DNA of 8,262 bases from contig JAOARK010000079.1 in assembly GCA_025210575.1 (NCBI GenBank), positions 1-8,262 of the forward strand, given 5' to 3'. The position numbers were made by a program, and so were the translations under genes. The DNA is from Schleiferiaceae bacterium (lineage in GTDB: Bacteria > Bacteroidota > Bacteroidia > Flavobacteriales > Schleiferiaceae). The notes under the pieces were generated by a model. It saw nothing but the letters and a program-made list of their open reading frames with translations. It was not told where the DNA came from and searched no databases. The stretch's first letter is position 1, and each line of letters begins with the position of its first letter. Positions 6,492 through 8,262 of the stretch are shown in pieces.

Positions 6492-7298
6492 CTAAAATCT
6501 TTTACATCTTTCCCCTTTTGGCGTTAATGCCACAAAAACTGTAACTCCAGTAAAAACATACCAATCGTTACGGTCTGCATCTCCACGCATGGTGAGTGTT
6601 TTGTCTGTTGCCGTTAAAGAACGATCTGCAAAAAAAGCTGCAGCTTCCCCGTTCTCTCTTGCCAATCTATTGGGATCAACATATCGACCACTCACATCAT
6701 CCAAATAATCTGTACTTGTATTTCTAAAGCCCATTTCAAGAGCAAAGCTGAAATGATCTCCTGCCGAAATTCTATATCCTAATCCAAATGGGATATTTAA
6801 TCCCCAAAGACCATATGCCGCAGTATTTGAAAGACTAGAACCCTGACCTTCTGTTCCCAGAGGTTGAAGTTCATAAATCTGCCCATCATAAGTAGAAGTT
6901 GGATTAAATTTAAAGAAACCTAATCCTGCAAAAATGTATGGTGTATGCCATTTTTTCTTAGAGCCTGTTACATACTCGAAAAAGTTGAACTCAACCAAAG
7001 CGGCTCCTTCCCAAATTGATGATTGAAAATCTAAATTTCTGTTCTTTTTGAAATCAGACGTTGCTTGATTGTCATAGCCACTGATTTCTCCATACATCCC
7101 ATGAAATCTCAAGGCATAGCGCTCATCAAACTGATAACGGTAAATCAAACCCACATTGTAACCTGAAGGCACAAATGAATTACCTACATCTCCAACGAAA
7201 TTTGACATCCCTCCTTGAACCCCAATTTCTGCCAATTGAGACAGCATTGTCAAAGGAAATGCAAATGCGAAAATCGTATGTAAAATCAGTCTTTTCAT
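6492..7298 (-). CDS. DUF6089-like outer-membrane barrel protein
   Basis: A 268-residue exported protein that I recognise as DUF6089-like; its function is unknown. Residues 1-20 are a signal peptide with a likely LS|Q cut. The mature part has alternating aromatic and glycine-rich strands (AEIGVQGGMSNFVGDVG, YNVGLIYRYQF, YALRFHGMYGEI, TPYIFAGLGFFKFNP, FGLGYRISA, FSFALEMGFRNT, WYVFTGVTVFVAL), which suggests a small barrel of roughly eight strands in the outer membrane. It ends in a charged tail KGERCKRF with a final aromatic residue. It is the first gene after the promoter at 7324-7331 and lies 5 nt before uppS, in one operon with bamA and the ompH genes. A role in envelope assembly is inferred from this context only. 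Confidence 0.85.
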   Translation of the reverse strand: MKRLILHTIFAFAFPLTMLSQLAEIGVQGGMSNFVGDVGNSFVPSGYNVGLIYRYQFDERYALRFHGMYGEISGYDNQATSDFKKNRNLDFQSSIWEGAALVEFNFFEYVTGSKKKWHTPYIFAGLGFFKFNPTSTYDGQIYELQPLGTEGQGSSLSNTAAYGLWGLNIPFGLGYRISAGDHFSFALEMGFRNTSTDYLDDVSGRYVDPNRLARENGEAAAFFADRSLTATDKTLTMRGDADRNDWYVFTGVTVFVALTPKGERCKRF

Positions 7299-7323
7299 TA
7301 GCGTAAATCGCCAAAATAGCGGG

Positions 7324-7331
7324 CAAATATA
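7324..7331 (-). promoter_or_regulatory. Promoter -7 element of the envelope operon
   Basis: The minus strand reads TATATTTG, a perfect TAnnTTTG match, 25 nt upstream of the ATG of the DUF6089-like gene. A T-rich TTTTT run about 18 nt further upstream may act as a weak -33 element. It sits in the only sizeable gap of the minus-strand block, after the nadK stop, and would drive the DUF6089-like, uppS, bamA and both ompH genes. Activity is inferred. Confidence 0.6.
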
Positions 7332-7370
7332 ACCATTTAGGTAGTTAAAAATCTCTTAAATTTCAGTGGA

Positions 7371-8249
7371 TTAGTTGCGTCTATCAAGGCCCCAAAGAAG
7401 TTTATTTCTAAGGGTGGATGCAAAGTTTTGCAATTCGGTTTTAACCAACTTGATTTGGAAGGGTGCACAACGCAATTGCACTTTAGATTTGTTCTCCATT
7501 GTATGGATTCTCGAATCCAATGACAATATGTATTCGTCCTCTCTCGTCTCAACCTCAAACTCTATCTCAACATTGTTGGGTATAACGAAAGGACGAACCG
7601 TTAAATTATGTGGAGCAATTGGAGTTATTACAAAATTTTCTGAGCCAGGCATTACAATGGGTCCTCCGCAACTTAGTGAATAGCCCGTAGATCCCGTGGG
7701 CGTTGCCAAGATCAACCCATCTGCCCAATAAGAGTTTAAATATTCACCGTTAATTTTAACATGTACGGTGATCATTGCCGTAGTATCTTTTCTACTTACG
7801 GTTACCTCATTCAATGCAAAATTAGGCTCGAAATTCAATGATTTAGACTCTGCTGAAAGTAAAGTACGTTTATCGTACACATAGTTCTTATTTAAAATTG
7901 CTTCGGCCGCCTCTTCCACTTCGCTTTTGGCCACATTCGCAAGAAAACCTAAACGTCCTGTATTTATACCCAGTATTGGCACCCCCGTATCTCTAACATA
8001 GGTTGTACTGTCCAAAAGTGTTCCATCACCTCCAATTGTTAGCAGCAGATCTGGGTTTTGTTTTTTGAAACTTTCGTGTGAATCGTAGGTATTGAAACCC
8101 AAGTTCAAATCGCAGTGATCTCTTAAAAAATGATTGAATTTATCATTGACACAGATACCTACTCCTGCACCATCTAATTTGTCGTAAAGCTTCTCTAAAT
8201 GTCCTCTAGAGTCTGAAGTAATTTTTTTACCGTAAATCGCAACCTTCAT
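7371..8249 (-). CDS. nadK: NAD kinase
   Basis: NadK phosphorylates NAD+ to NADP+ in the cytoplasm using ATP or polyphosphate. The 292-residue product has the usual length. The catalytic GGDG motif is at 73-76 (D75 is the expected general base), followed by GINTGRLGFLA at 94-104, the NE pair at 147-148 that binds the nucleotide, and the long signature from D177 to P197 that includes LATPTGSTGYSLSCGGP. The ATG at 8247-8249 is directly preceded by a strong ribosome binding site. Upstream sequence is cut off by the window edge, so its promoter cannot be seen. The next gene starts 72 nt downstream behind its own likely promoter, so the two may be separate units or partly cotranscribed; I see no clear terminator between them. 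Confidence 0.97.
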   Translation of the reverse strand: MKVAIYGKKITSDSRGHLEKLYDKLDGAGVGICVNDKFNHFLRDHCDLNLGFNTYDSHESFKKQNPDLLLTIGGDGTLLDSTTYVRDTGVPILGINTGRLGFLANVAKSEVEEAAEAILNKNYVYDKRTLLSAESKSLNFEPNFALNEVTVSRKDTTAMITVHVKINGEYLNSYWADGLILATPTGSTGYSLSCGGPIVMPGSENFVITPIAPHNLTVRPFVIPNNVEIEFEVETREDEYILSLDSRIHTMENKSKVQLRCAPFQIKLVKTELQNFASTLRNKLLWGLDRRN

Positions 8250-8257
8250 ATCACCTC
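8250..8257 (-). promoter_or_regulatory. Shine-Dalgarno site of nadK
   Basis: The minus strand reads GAGGTGAT immediately before the nadK ATG. All eight bases are complementary to the standard 3' end of 16S rRNA. This is unusual here: the other genes of the window have A-rich leaders with little or no such site, as is normal for Bacteroidota. It supports the chosen start. Confidence 0.6.
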
Positions 8258-8262
8258 AGTTA

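Noticed and set aside
7337..7558. Open frame of 73 codons on the minus strand near the nadK end
   Set aside because: It lies almost wholly within nadK in another frame, has a basic, tryptophan- and cysteine-rich composition typical of shadow frames, and resembles no family.
7375..7683. Plus-strand open frame of 102 codons opposite nadK
   Set aside because: It is antisense to the conserved coding region of nadK, and its length is explained by codon use of the real gene.

Overview
The window looks like chromosomal DNA of a Bacteroidota bacterium, probably of the Cytophagales or a related marine lineage. Evidence for the phylum: AT-rich composition; TAnnTTTG-type -7 promoter elements; few Shine-Dalgarno sites; signal peptides cut just before glutamine; a DUF6089-like outer-membrane protein; and the run nadK, DUF6089, uppS, bamA, ompH, ompH, murI, which I recognise as a recurring Bacteroidota gene order. 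The genus is a guess.

Layout: 1-43 holds no assignable gene. At 44-682 (minus) lies a two-domain NifU/Nfu-type Fe-S protein. A 79-bp divergent promoter region separates it from a gamma-class carbonic anhydrase family gene at 762-1298 (plus). That gene converges on murI (1304-2116, minus) with only 5 bp between the stops. From 2183 to 8249 every gene is on the minus strand. In order of transcription they are nadK (8249-7371), a 72-bp gap with a clear -7 element, the DUF6089-like gene (7298-6492), uppS (6486-5740), bamA (5736-3253) and two tandem OmpH/Skp-like genes (3229-2720 and 2692-2183). A strong hairpin/U-tract terminator follows, and murI starts 13 nt after it.

Function: the minus-strand block is an envelope-building cluster. 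UppS makes the C55 lipid carrier for peptidoglycan and glycan export, BamA inserts outer-membrane proteins, the two OmpH proteins are probably periplasmic chaperones that feed BamA, the DUF6089 protein is a probable outer-membrane barrel of unknown role, and MurI makes D-glutamate for peptidoglycan. NadK supplies NADP+. The Nfu protein (Fe-S assembly) and the gamma-CA protein are separate housekeeping functions.

No mobile element, CRISPR array, RNA gene or obviously new system was found; the region is ordinary core genome. The points worth a second look are the TTG start of bamA in frame with uppS, the terminator just ahead of murI, the uncharacterised DUF6089 protein in a BAM-type operon, the paired OmpH paralogues, and the interleaved divergent promoters.
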